64,000 bases of DNA, taken from assembly GCA_025174535.1 (NCBI GenBank), contig JALBUN010000010.1, positions 372,001 to 436,000 on the forward strand. Direction: 5' to 3'. Position 1 is the stretch's first letter. Every line of letters begins with the position of its first letter. The position numbers and the translations under genes are program-made. The stretch is from Cantharellus purpuraceus. Taxonomy: Eukaryota; Basidiomycota; Agaricomycetes; Cantharellales; Hydnaceae. Positions 19,631 through 31,722 of this stretch are shown here, piece by piece. Under the pieces are notes generated by a model, which was not told the origin of the DNA, ran no database searches, and worked only from the letters and a program-made list of their open reading frames with translations.

Positions 19631-20486
19631 GGTGTACCTGAGCACTGATATGGAGAAGCGGGAGGTGGATTGGAGGGTCATATGGCGTAAAGCAGAGGAT
19701 TGTGTATTGGCGACTTGCAAGAAGGAGCTGTGTATTGCTAGGTCAGCAATTCAGCTTTGCAAGTGTGAGATGGAGAAGGCCACAGTGGAGCAGCAGGACA
19801 AGGAGGAGGAGAGGGAGAAATTGGAGGCCATGTCAAAAAGGAGTGGACCTCCCAAGGCTCTGGCTCCGACGGAGCCATTCAGTGGTCTGGGCGTAATATG
19901 CGACTTGTGTTGTGACGTGGGTGTGGAGTGTATATGGCCCACTGGTCCAACCCGCCACCTTTGGTCCTGCAATCATTGTTGGGGTCAGAAAGGAGGGTGT
20001 AGGATCAATGGCAAGTTTGATCCTCAAAGTCAGAGCATCAAGCCCCAACTAGTGGTACAAGGAGGGGTGGAGAAAGAACCAGAAGGTCGTCCAACCAAAA
20101 GGTGGCGGATGGAGATGGGTGCTGTGGCAGCTGGAGGTAGTGGTGTCGGATCAGAGGGAGCAACGATCGGTGCAGGTATGGGGTGCATCTCCACACCCAA
20201 CAGCACTGTGGGCCAGCTTATCTGGCTGGTTAACCTGCAGTTGGAGCACCTCTGGTGAACAGAGGGGTTGTTAGTGGAGTTAGTGAAGACGATGAAATGG
20301 AAGGAGGTTCTGGAGGGCTGGCAGACTGCTGAGTTGCATCAGCTGTGGAAGTTCATGGCCCCCTTGGATGAGGATTCAGACATGGGGGATGAGAAAGATT
20401 GGGTGTTGGATGTAGAGAGTGATGACAAGTTGGAGACAGAGCCTGAGGTAGACAAGGGGAAGGGAAAAAGGAAGTGCAATGTATAA
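19631..20486 (+). pseudogene. Gene E copy 1, 3' part (coiled coil and Cys cluster)
   Basis: This resumes gene E after element A. It starts at LSTDMEKREVDWRVIWRKAED, passes through a coiled coil (QLCKCEMEKATVEQQDKEEERE) and a Cys-rich cluster (CDLCCDVGVECIWPTG then CNHCWGQKGGCRING), and ends in the acidic tail DEDSDMGDEKDWVLD and KGKGKRKCNV with TAA at 20484. A TGA at 20256 breaks it where copy 2 reads on. AATAAA lies at 20592-20597, beyond the stop and inside the antisense pol 3' end. The Cys spacing recalls zinc clusters, but it is not a standard Zn2Cys6 domain. Confidence 0.75.
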
Positions 20487-20638
20487 GAAAATGATTTTGA
20501 TTTAATTGTAATACTTCGGAATGGAGAAAAATGGGTTGGAGTGAGATTTTTTGGAGGTTGGGTAGACTTGTAATTTTCTTTGTGAATTCATAATAAAATG
20601 ATGATGTGGAATAATAGAATTGGAGTCAGTGATGGAAC

Positions 20639-23600
20639 TTAAAGATTCATAAGAGGACTGGGTTTGTCTGGATAAGCAGAGTGAAAATCAGAGACAGATT
20701 CAGATGCATGATCAAGTTTGGACATGGAGATCCATGAGGACTCTTCGTCGGTGCCTTCATATCCAGTCCATTTGACTAGGTACTGGAGCTTACACTTGTA
20801 CCAATGATCAATCTTCGAGTCCAGGATCTCAGATATCTCATATTTGTTATCTCCTTTGATGATGATCGGAGGGGGCAGGGATTGGTTGCAACCGGGGATC
20901 TTGTTTGTAGTAGCAGGTTTGAGCATTGATATATGGAAGACCGGGTGAACTGCTCGGAAGTGGTCAGGGAGGTGGGTGAAGGACCTGCTGCCTGCATGAG
21001 CAATGACCTCATAAGGACCTAAATATTTCTTGGAGAGTTTCTTCGATGGATGGGTGGTCCAGAAGTGTTCAGCCTTGACAAATACTTTGTCTCCAATTTG
21101 CAGGTCCGGAGCTGGGATGCAGTGTTGGTCTGCAGAGACTTGGTATTGTTTCTGGGCATCGGAGATGGTTTCTCGGAGATGTTGGTGTAGTTGGTTGAGG
21201 TCAGTTATGAATTGGCAGGCTTTGGTGGAGGCGAGTTCCTTCTCCAGGTGGACAGAGATGTTCGGATGGTAGCCTTTATTAGCAAAGAACGGAGAGATGC
21301 CAGTAGTCGTGTTTGAGGCATTGTTGTAGGCAAACTCTGTGATCGGAAGTAGATTAGCCCAGTTGTCTTGTTGATAGTTACAATAGACTCGGAGATATTG
21401 TTCCAGGGACTGATTCATTTGTTCCGTTTGTCCATCTCCTTCAGGATGGTATCCAGAGGTGAAATGAAGCTTCATGTCAAGAGCCTTTCCTAATGTGTGG
21501 AAGAAGGAGGACATGAACTCCAAGCCCCGATTGGATGTGACATGTGATGGGACTCCGTGTTTAGAGAATACGTAGAGAATGAACAACTTAGCTAGTAAGG
21601 CGGAGGTGATGGTGTCATACATCAGAATGAATAGTGACTGTTTAGTGAACCTGCCGACAATCACAAGTATGGTGTCATATCCAAGCAATGGGGGGAGCTT
21701 CTCTATGAAATCCATGGAGATGGAGTTCCATGGTTGCTCCAGAACTGGAAGTTGCTTAAGCGTTCCATAGGGTTTGTGCCTTTGTGATTTTGAGCACATA
21801 CACATGGTACAAGAGTTACAGTAGTGTTGAATATACTCTCGCATTTTTGGCCATACATAGTCCCGTCAGATTAACCCTGGTTTGCAGTTTTGCCCCGAAA
21901 TGGCTGGAAATCAGGTGATCATGATAATATTGCAAAACTCAGAGTTGGAGTCCATTGGCATCGGGGACATATATCCGGTTGCTGTGTCAGAGGTGTCCTT
22001 CGGGGTCAAGCAACCACTTTGGATTGGAAGGGTCATCCAAGTGTTTAACTGCAACAGGATCAGATCGGAGTGAGGAGTGGATGTTGGAGCAGAGTTGGTC
22101 AATGACCATGATGGTGACAGCTTGGAGGGTGGGAGTCATGAGGGTGGATGCTTGTAGGGATGATGCCAGCTGCTTGTTAGTGAACACAGGACAAAAGTTG
22201 TGTGGATTTACAGTGGCATAGTCGCTACTCCCCTCTTTAGGGTAGACATCCCAGCATCTAGTTAACGTGTCAGGTTTTGCTCTGAGTTGACCAGGGTGGA
22301 AATGGATAATGAGATTGAACTGAGACAGGTATTTGGACCATCATACTTGTCTCCAGGTGAGTGGTTTCATTGTGGAGAAGTATTCCAAGTTCTTGTGGTC
22401 TGTTATGACATCTACCAGATCAGAGGGGCCTTTGAGGTAGTGTCTCCATATCTGGAAGGCTTCATATATGGCAAGGAGCTCTTTGTCATGGACATCATAG
22501 TTCAGTTTGGGGGGCATAAATGTACATGAGTGAAAATCAATCAGATGGACAGGATCGCAGCGAGTGCATAGTTGGAGGCATTGGTCTCTAATAGGATAGG
22601 AATGTCTGGAACCCAATGGGTCAGTATCGAAGCGGAGGTAAAGGCCTTCTTCAAGGTCTCAAAGCTCTGTCTACATTCATCAGTGAAATTCCATTGGATA
22701 CCCTTCCTAGTAAGCCAGGTGAGTGGAACAGTAATATCAGAGTAGTTGTAGATGAAGTGGCAGTAGAAGTTGGTGAACCCTAGGAAGGACTGTATGTCTT
22801 TGACTTTCCACGGTTCCAGCCATTCCTGTATGGCTTTGATTTTGTCATTGGACATTGTCAGTCCTGCAGGGGAGAGGATATAGCCTAGATACTCGACTGA
22901 GTTGGAGTGGAATTTGCATTTGTTGGTGTGGGCAAAGAGGCCATGTTTGCGGGGACGTTGGAGTACTTCTCGGACGTGTGTCCAATGTTCATCTTCATTA
23001 TCCAAATATACCAAAATGTCATCTAAGTAAACAAGGATGGTAACATCAAGGAGGTTGGAAAAGGTATCATTCATGAACCGCTGGAGGGTGGCTGGAGCAT
23101 TGGTTATTCCAAAGGGCATGACACACCATTCAAAAGATCCATATCAAGTGCAGAAAGTTGTTTTCCACTCATCACCTTCTTGGATATGGACTAGATGATA
23201 GGCATGTCAGAGATCTATTTTGGAATAGATCTTAGCCTTTGTGGGCCCTTGAGTAGGTCCGCGGTGCAGGGTATTGGTCTTTCTTGGTGATCTTGTTGAG
23301 TCCACAGAAGTTGACACATAAATGGAGTGATCCATCCTTTTTGCAGACAAATAGGACTGGAGCTCCATGGGGGGATAGGGTGGGCAGATGAAGCCTGTGG
23401 CCAAGTTCTCATCTATGAATGTCCAGTAGCTCTTTTTGGGATAGCGAGTAGATAGGGCCAAGTGGAGGGGTGGAGTTGTCATCCAACTCAATCTTGAGAT
23501 CGTATGGTTGGTGTTCCGCTAGTGAGTCAGCTTTAGACTTGCTGAACATGTTGGCAAACTTGTGATACTCCTTAGGAACCATAGATAGGTCTGGTGGAGT

Positions 23601-25383
23601 TGATCGAGCAGAACGGGCGGCGAGGAGCATTGGGTCGGAGAGGTGAACCTGGAATGTTTGTGAGCCATCCAGTTTGCTTAGTCTGGTGAAGACCATAGTG
23701 TCCACCATTGATATAGACGGAGGGGTAGGTGGAGTATCTATCGGAGCCAAGTCAGCAGAGGCAGAAGATAATTTTGCACCTATAGTTTCTGGTGACATCA
23801 GGTATGACACAGCCTGCACTGGAGAACGGAATGTGATATGGCCCAATGCCCAGTCAATCAATGGATTGTAGTGGGTGAGCCAATTATGTCTGAGGACCAC
23901 AGAACAGCTGGAGTCAAGCGGAGTAACATAGAATGTAAGGTTCTGGATTTCTCTGACAGAAAAACGGATAGACAGATCTATAGCTCGTGAAATAACAGCA
24001 TTAGTAGTGCCATCAAATAATCGGAGAGATATCGGAGTTATGGTGTATGTATGGAGTTTATGTAAATCGGAAAAAATGGAATCAAGGAAACAGTGAGTAG
24101 AACTGGAGTCAATTAATGCTTGGATAGCTGTATCAGGAATGGAGTTGGAGTAGACAAGGAGGGTAAGAGAGTCGGAGTGGGAAGGAGTGGATGCATTCAG
24201 GCAGACCTCATTTGTCATATGGGGAGTACCAATGCAGCCCTCAGCCCATATGGAGGCTAGAGGACTGCTTACTATTTTTTTGGGTCTGTTGTAGCATTGG
24301 CAGCATGGCCCTTTGCCTTTGCTGCAGACGAGGTTGCCTTGTTGCAATCCTTGGCTTGGTGGCCAGGTTTTCCGCAGAACAGACAGAGGTTGTTGTCCAT
24401 GCAGCGCTGGCGTTCCTGCTGGGTAAGTTTGCCATCCTTCCCCAGCTTGGTGGAGAGGTCCGGAGTGCTCTTGTGAGCTCCAGAGTTGTTGCTGGAGCCG
24501 GAGTTGTTCTGACCAGAACCAGAAGTGGTGGTGTTACCAGTGTTTGACTTCTGGCCAGAGTTGGGGGTGGTCTTCTTATCAGCCCCCTTGTTGGACTTTG
24601 GGGTCTTGTCTGACGATTTGTCTGATTTGTTGTTAGCTGAATTTTCACAGGAGACCTCGGATTGATGTTCCCAATAATGGGTGTCAATGGATTGGATGAG
24701 CTTGTGAAGGTTAACCAGAGTATCCGGCTTACCAACATGTGATATCTCATCCTTGATGCAGGATGGGAGACCAACATAAAATTGGCATCGGAGTGCGGCA
24801 TTGCCCCATTGGACCTTCAGAGCTAGCTGCTGGAAACTCACAATGTATTTTGTGATCTTGTGATTTTCCTTCATCCAAAGTCAATGGAGTTCGTTCTCGG
24901 CATCAGCCTTGGGGTTGTAAGGACCAAAATTGGTCTGGAGTTCAGAGATGAAGTTGGAGTAGTCCTCTGACCATATCAGGTCATCGGAGTCATCCATGAG
25001 CGCTGGCTTGGAGTAGTCCAGTGTGGTGCCCTTGAGATAGGACATGGTGAAGGTGACCTTCACCCGATCGGATGTGAATGCATTGGGGTGGTCGTGGAAA
25101 TTCAACCAGCATTGCATCAAGAATGGTTGGAGCTTGTGTGGATTGGAGCCATCAAATGGGTCAGGTTCCTGACCTTGGTCTGGGACTTATGAGCTTGTGG
25201 GGTATGGATGCTGCTGGCAAGCAGGGAGATGGCTTGCGCCAGATTCAGGGAGGGTGGAGTATCATCCTCTTCATTGACAGCCTCTATGTGGCCCATCTTG
25301 ACAACCTTGGGGATGGTGTCAATGCTGGGAGCAGGCACCTTGACGGTTCGTGCATGTTCAGAATTGGCGGTGGATCGTGGCAT
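20639..25383 (-). pseudogene. Element C copy 1 gag-pol (chromovirus), degraded
   Basis: Gag starts at ATG 25383 (MPRSTANSEHARTVKV). The zinc knuckle CLFCGKPGHQAKDC is at about 24345-24387. The protease motif reads DSSS in place of DSGS (about 24095). RT carries YLDD (23018-23029), and RNase H follows with ITDHKNLEYFS. Integrase runs from about 21844 with SMDFIEKLP, SNRGLEF (Asp to Asn at the second catalytic position) and GDGQTEQMNQSLEQYL. The chromodomain (KYEISEILDSKI to LVKWTGYEGTDEESSW) ends before the TAA at 20639. Several stops and frame changes separate these pieces. Its 3' end lies 152 bp from the stop of convergent gene E. Confidence 0.9.
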
Positions 25384-25399
25384 TGGTAGGAGTGAGTAT

Positions 25400-26833
25400 T
25401 GATTTGGAACCCGCAAAATTATGGTGTTAGGGCAAACTCTAAATCACCACAATTCCATGAATGAACAGCTGAGAAGAATATCAAACCCTGCTGCAGCACA
25501 ACTCCAGAAACAATTTAACGTTTGTACTTTGGTTACAATCCTTTGTATTGGTCAATGCAGACTATACGCAGAAAGGTAATACGTTTCTTAGCAGCAAGAA
25601 ATGAATAAGACTTCCAGAGTCTAGAGTTCACGGACGCTTAGGGGTCCAGATATTCCAAAAAGAGGGGAATGCACTTAGAGGCTAAAGGAAGTAGGTGGAT
25701 GAATCCAACCGTCCAACCAGTGGCACTCAGAAGCGGGTAACAGCGATGTGTGAAGTAGTCTAGCAACTGCTTCACACGAGTTCAAGCTTCTAATGCTCTG
25801 CAAAGGCAGTACACACTAGTTACTTAAACAAGAGCACTAATGGCAGGACTATCGACAGACAATCTCACCCTGTAGATTCGTAGTCACGTGAGGCAGATAC
25901 TACACTCACGCCCAAAGCAGGAATATCACTACTTCGAGTGCAATCAAGTACAGTTACACAACTGTAAAAGATCCTTGAACTGGTAATCAACAGTTACTGA
26001 GATAGAGGATGACACTGTATGTCACTCTAGTCACACTGGTGTGCAGAAGATGGGTAGAATATGATGATATATGTTATTCTTTCAGAGGCAGAATGGCCTC
26101 CTTATATATTGTATTTACAGGGGCTGACTAATGCTTCTGGAATATTCTACCTATTAATAGATGGAAACTACTGGAAGGTTGTGGAAGGTGGAAGAAAGGG
26201 GTAGAATATTCCAAGCCAATCACAGGATCTGATCACAGCACTAACACTGATCAGGAGCTGAATAATGGTTCTGGAAAGTTCTATCTAATAATAGAGGGAA
26301 ACAGCTAGAATGTTATGGAAAGGGGTAGAATATTCCAAGGCAATCACCTGATTTGATCACCCATCAGCTGATCTGATCCCTGAGCTAGGCACTGATCAGG
26401 CAAAAAGAAGGGTGTCCACCCTGTTTTCTGCACTGGTTTGGACAGCCATGGATAGCCACATCTCAGGTGATGATCTGCATGGAAAATAGTGCCCTGAGAG
26501 GCTGTGGTTGTTAAGTTACAGAATATTTATTGATCAGAGACATCTGAGCTTGAATTCAGGCCAAATGCCTGGTCCAAAAGGGGAGAGCCGGCTGTGCGAA
26601 GGTTTGTGGGCGCCTATGGGTCCACAACTGTAGCACAGCAGAAATAAATGATTCTGAGCTGAGTTCTGCATGGAATATTCCCGAAAAAATATGGAAAAAT
26701 AGAGAATATTTGAATAAGTCCATTCCAGGTACAAGCATCAAATATATGCGGATATTTAGGAATGGAAAAGCAAAGAATAGCACATTGGTGCTGCATAAAT
26801 GGAATTTGATAGGGAAAAGGTGGTTCCCATACA
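25400..26833 (-). repeat. Solo LTR family A2 with 5-bp target duplication
   Basis: This is a 1434 bp LTR in minus orientation (TGATTTGGAACC at left, CCCATACA at right). AGTAT flanks it on both sides (25395-25399 and 26834-26838). It sits 17 bp upstream of the C gag ATG, between that gene and its own 5' LTR. The full element has been lost by LTR-LTR recombination. Confidence 0.9.
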
Positions 26834-26854
26834 AGTATGGCAGTTCAAACATAC

Positions 26855-27383
26855 TATTATGCACTAGGTCCAATTGGGGGTCGGAGCTTGGGTCAGAGTT
26901 TGGGTTGGAGTCAGAGTGGGAATCAGGGTGCATCATGGGGGTCGGAACAGACTTGGCTTCAGCTTATATGCTGCACCCTCACTAATACCTGTGTCTGAGA
27001 TTTTGGAGATGGAGTATGACTTAGACAGTTCAGATTGGACTTAGGAGCTAGGCATGATTCAATATTTGAACTGGGGAATGAAGTCCCCAGTTGGGCAACT
27101 TAAATACATATTTGAAATCTAATAATAATTACTCTGGTGATGGCTCTCCAAGGCTGATGGCCTTACATGGATATGTCCGAGTCTGATGGGGATGGATGTC
27201 TGGGTTCCTATGGTGATGCTGATGCATCAATCGGAACCGGAGGCAGATGAGCGATATCGACGGTGACAATCAGACAGACTAAATGGAGATGTGGTGGTTT
27301 CCAAATGGAGTATAGATTTCATGTGCATGGGGATCTGAGTGGATCGGATGGGGATCTGGGTGTTAATGAATATAGTCATAACA
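26855..27383 (-). repeat. Element C copy 1, 5' LTR (family D)
   Basis: A 529 bp family D LTR in minus orientation starts TGTTATGAC at 27383 and ends with GTGCATAATA at 26855. The 16 bp at 26839-26854 and the solo LTR separate it from gag. With the LTR at 4675-5182 it brackets element C copy 1. Confidence 0.8.
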
Positions 27384-27900
27384 CAACTCCATCTCCATTT
27401 ACTCTGAACTCCTTTTATTGTTCTCTTGATAAGTAGTTTCCTTGATATGAGTTACAATAACCTTTATCTTTCATATTTATTAGTATTAGTTCAGTCTCAA
27501 GTCCAAACTCCAAACTCCTTTCTGTATTGTACTCCATATCCAGTCTTCTTGTTTTAGGTTTTCTTTCAATTCTTTAGATACTTATACAGGCTATTCTCTG
27601 TATGTACAGCAGTTTGTATATCAACTAAGCTTGACCTCCATCACTTCTTGGTTGCTAGCTTCTTGACAAGTTGAACTCTGGACCCCTGATCCAACTCCAT
27701 ACCTCCAAACTCTGAAATATTGGACCAATGATCTGAGGAGGTGCAACACATAAGTTGAAGCCAAGTCCACTTGATATGATGCAATAGTTCTTGAACCTCC
27801 CTATCTCTGGTTGAACTGGAAACAGTAAAGTCCCCACCCCCCCATTTGACTCTAGCACCAAACTCTGGTTACTCCTTGAACCTCATCACAGCACTTAACA
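27384..27900 (+). repeat. LTR family B, 5' truncated
   Basis: This runs from the simple (caactcc)-rich part of LTR B through the ttattgttctcttgataag box to the CA end CACTTAACA at 27900. It abuts the outer end of the element C LTR, so the start is missing. Confidence 0.65.
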
Positions 27901-28075
27901 TTGAGTCAGAATGAATAATAATCAATATGAAAAGTGAACATATATCAAGTTAGAGACTTATCAAGAGAACAATAAGGGAGTTTGGAGTTGATGGAGATGG
28001 AGTTGGGACATGGAGTTGGAGGAGATGGAGTGAGGGGAAATCTGGAGTTCAGACTTGGTGTTACAGGATGTAACA
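27901..28075 (-). repeat. LTR family B start, inverted
   Basis: The reverse complement of the LTR B beginning ends with the palindrome TGTTACAGGATGTAACA at 28059-28075. Together with 27384-27900 this makes a tail-to-tail pair of LTR B pieces. Position 28076 is where low-repeat DNA begins. Confidence 0.6.
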
Positions 28076-28408
28076 ATCTGAAGTGCTGCAAACAAGTCTG
28101 AAGCCCCCTACACAGATGGACACTCCCCCCCTCTCCTCCTCTTTTCCTTTTCATTTTCTCTATGTCCTCTACTACATATAAACTGATTCCATATAATCAT
28201 TCATCTACTCATACTAACTGACATGAAGAGGGAAGAGGAACACGAAACGTAAAAGAGTGTAAGGCATATAGGTCGGAAAAATAATGATCGTAGGGCATGC
28301 ACGTGAAAACGACAAGTAGAGGCATGAGGGGAGAATGTCTGAGAAAACGAAGAGACATTACTGACATCCGCTATAAAATAAGCTTTATGGCGCCATTTCC
28401 ATTGTACT
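28076..28408. other. Intergenic region downstream of fzo1
   Basis: No repeat, RNA gene or convincing ORF is seen. It should hold the fzo1 3' untranslated region on the minus strand. Confidence 0.5.
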
Positions 28409-30993
28409 TCAAGCCAAGCCAGCCGTAGACCTAGCGCTGGCAGTCCTCTGTCCGACATCAGTGAACCACTCCAAGGCCTTACCGGCCCTTCTTTCCATTT
28501 CCTCTGCACCTTTGACCTCTTTCCCACGCTCGTCCATTGCAGCCCTAAAGCGTTCCCTCAGATCCCACGAAGCAAGCCTCAACACTTTGCGCGTTTCACG
28601 AGACACCCTGGTAGCATGAGCGCTGACATACATCGTCTCCTCCGATTCACCCTCCACCGGATGAACGAGAGACGTCCGAATCCGTCGTCCAACAGTCCGC
28701 GGGATCGAATTTGGAAGCTCAAGGATAAAGTATGCGGTAAGACCAATCGTGAAAGCACCAATTACCGGAGCAGCCCACTTGCGGACTGTTTCGTTCCCGA
28801 GTAGATCTGTAATACGCACGATACCCTCAATGATTCCCCGTGCGCCGAGTGTCTTGCCGCCGACCATGGTGAGTGCGCCAACACCGACAGAAACGATACT
28901 CAACGCCGAAGCCTGCATATCATCCTCCTCCACAGTCTTGGCATCTGACCCATCACCGAAATGCACCGAAAAGTGATGGCGGACGTCAAAGACGTCGAAA
29001 AATGTGATTTCAAGCAACTCGGGACGCTGAACGAGCCCGATTCCAAGACCGTGTATACCGCCTGCAACGACAGTGCTGCGGCCGCCCTTCTTAGGCGAGA
29101 ACATACGTTCAGGCATGAAAACACGCTTGGAGCGCTCCACGCCCTCTGGGAGATGGTTCTCGCCAAGCGCAGCAATTTGCTCAATTCCTGAACATGTCGT
29201 CACCCGTGCCTCATTTTGAGCAGTTTTGACGGCCATGTCCAGACTAGCGAGAAGTGTTCTGCGCACGTCTCGCGTGTACTCCCAGAACCCGAGCAATCCC
29301 GGATATGTCGGCATCGTGATACCCTTGTCAACTCCTGGCTCGCCATTACCAACTCTCTCCAGGGCAGCAGCAAGAATTGCCTTAGTCCTACCGCCTGCCT
29401 TCCCGGCACCGATCTCTTCAATGACTTCCAGACCCTCCTCGAGGTCCTCCCGGCCATGCTTCATCCTCTCGAGGATAGGACGGGCTCTATTGAGATCGTC
29501 CCTGGCCTGGTCAAGTTCGGTTTGGGCAACGATAGCGTTGCTGCTTGCCAAAAGGTCAATGTCCGACAGAAGATGGCAAAGATAGGTCGAGGCGGGGTGT
29601 AGTTTAGACTTGGCACGCTTCACGAGGACGAAAGAGCGCAATGAAGTCTCTAGGTCATCGAACGTAGGATTGATAGACGCAGGAAGTTGGGAGGAAGATG
29701 AATTAACGAAGTGAACGAGATCTTCAGCGTCGTCGTATGTCCGTGGGCTGAGCTGTTTGATTTGTTCAAGTACAAGACGCTTGCACTTCTCTTTATCCCT
29801 GATCTGGTCAAAGCGGTTCACAACGATAAAGAGGTAGGCTTTCTCGTTGCTCGCATTCCACAGGAATTCCTTGGCAGATAGTGTGAAATGGTTTTCAGCC
29901 GATACGACAAACACGACAACATCAATCTCCTCCTGGCGAGCAAAGAGTGCGGTCGTCTTGAAGCTATCACGGTTGAGTCCAGGGGCATCGATAAGCGCAA
30001 TATCAACGACACCATTATGCAGAAGAGACTCTGATGGCCGACGTGCGTCGGCTACGTAAAGCCTGACCATCTGCTGTACATTCTCGTTCTGGCCTACAAT
30101 TGCGTCCAACTCGGTGAGTGATGCGCGGGTATATGTGGCCTGGTCCTTGACATCGTACACCGTGCCTTCCTTCGTGATATGCACCTCCTCAACGCCGTTG
30201 TTCTCAGCAGCATCGTGCACCTCGCAAAACATGGTGGTGCAAGGCTGCTGGTCAACTGGCATGACGGGCCTCCTGAGCAGTGCGTTGACGAATGTAGATT
30301 TTCCAGCATTGAGGTCACCTGTCACGAGGACCTTGGATGATGTATCCTCAATACGAAGTCGCAGCTTGTCGATATGCTTGACTGATGCAGCAATACGCTC
30401 ATCCAGGAGAGTCGCAATAGATGACTTCTCCAACTGGGATACCAGTGATGCAGGTCCAGTTAAAGAGCCATGGGGCCCTAATTTGAGGTCGAGACGAAGA
30501 ACATGAAAGTCGGAAGATATATGGTGCTGAGCAGTGCCCTCCGAGGTAACGGGCTCCTCTTTCTGAGTCGAAACTGACGCAAGTGTCATGGAGCGCTGCA
30601 TGCCAGGCTTGATGATAATATCCGTAGTAGACGCGGGGTCATCCACGAAGGACATTGATCGACGCAGCGATCCATTAGATGAAGATTGTAGTTGCGGGTA
30701 CCTGACAACCCAGGAGACTTTGTTGAACTCCCGAAAGTCGTTCAGGATCGTTTTTGTTGTGTCTATAGCGTTAACAAGCCTGATGTCATAGTTGATCAAC
30801 CGCATACAGCTCCAATACTCAGCACGCGTGCTCACCGGTCTTTATGATCTAGATATGTGCCCTGGATGTCCTCATCCCTTAACGGCTTATCCTCGCGCTG
30901 TAGATCGGCGAAGTTTGTGGTCAAAGTCTCTTTGATTTGCAGCTGCTCGGACGCTAGTTGACGACCGGGAGCTGCGGCGTAAGACTGTGACAT
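28409..30993 (-). CDS. FZO1: Mitofusin, mitochondrial fusion GTPase Fzo1
   Basis: The model has two exons: 30993-30836, a 56 bp intron at 30835-30780 (GTGAGC...TCAG), and 30779-28409, giving 842 residues. The start MSQSYAAAPGRQLASEQ was chosen because this exon joins in frame to LVNAIDTTKTILNDFREFNK and WVVRYP, which is typical of fungal mitofusins. The dynamin-type GTPase shows the P-loop GDLNAGKST (about residues 207-215), IDAPG (316-320) and NRFD (374-377). Two membrane segments near residues 676-699 and 723-741 place it in the outer mitochondrial membrane, with heptad-repeat regions on both sides. It drives outer-membrane fusion. No break is visible. It is the strongest host gene in the window. 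Confidence 0.95.
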
Positions 30994-31722
30994 CGGTCAC
31001 CAAAAAGGTAATATAGATAGGTGCTGGATTCGAGTGTCGCCTCCGAAGTGACTCGGCTCTCGTTGTCGTGCACAACGTTGAGTACGATGAGCTGATTTGA
31101 GAAAGGTTGACGAGCAGGATCCCGGATCCTTCCGCCTGGCGGACTCCGCCCCACACACACTGGGGGACTGGGACATCCATTCATCCATCAAGCGAAAATC
31201 AAAATTATTAGAAAATGAGTGTAGCGACATAAGTATTAGATTCTGCTATTTTCCGTTTAGCAAACTACGTCCGAGTCGACCCCCGATTCACAGGCTTGTG
31301 CTAATCGCATGTCGGACAGTTCATCACTCAAAGGTGAAACGATTATATAACTGCGGTACATGGATTATCTTATCAAGTTTCTGATTCAAAAAGCAAAGCA
31401 TGAAGACCGAACGCGATCAACGACAACATAAAGCAACAGACAGCTTAACAAGCAAACACCTGATGTGAAACAAGACACGACGGTAGGGCATTGAAGTGAT
31501 AACTGCGAAGGCGCATCTAGACAAGGTCAAATTGTCAGCTTCACAATAATGCAACTTGAGTCGCAGGTGTTCTATGTGTAGAAGGGCCAGGAGAAAATTG
31601 CCCTTCAGCAACCTTGCTGCCTACCTCCCTCTCCGCCTTCTCTTCTGCCTGGATTAGAGACATCACCCTCGGTATTCGAACACTCAATCCTGAGGAATAG
31701 CTCACCGCCCTCATTTCGGTCT
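30994..31722. other. Intergenic region upstream of fzo1
   Basis: Only short, family-less ORFs occur. It should contain the fzo1 promoter on the minus strand and the 3' end of the minus-strand gene at 31723. No clear promoter element could be assigned. Confidence 0.4.

Larger units (their letters stand above)
4675..27383 (-). mobile_element. Element C copy 1: Ty3/gypsy chromovirus with antisense gene E, plus nested insertions
   Basis: The family D LTRs at both ends point the same way and enclose, in element orientation, gag (from 25383), protease, RT, RNase H, integrase and chromodomain (to 20639), then gene E on the opposite strand (20486 back to 5308), then a purine tract and the 3' LTR. 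Three later insertions split it: a solo LTR F (6472-7887), element A (7910-19630) and a solo LTR A2 (25400-26833). Without these and their target duplications the element would be roughly 8.1 kb. Element C copy 2 repeats the order. The coding parts carry stops and frameshifts, so this copy is dead. Confidence 0.75.

Noticed and set aside
30887..31230. Minus-strand ORFs upstream of fzo1 as a separate small gene
   Set aside because: They overlap fzo1 exon 1 in other frames, and the exon joined by the 56 bp intron gives the mitofusin N-terminus.
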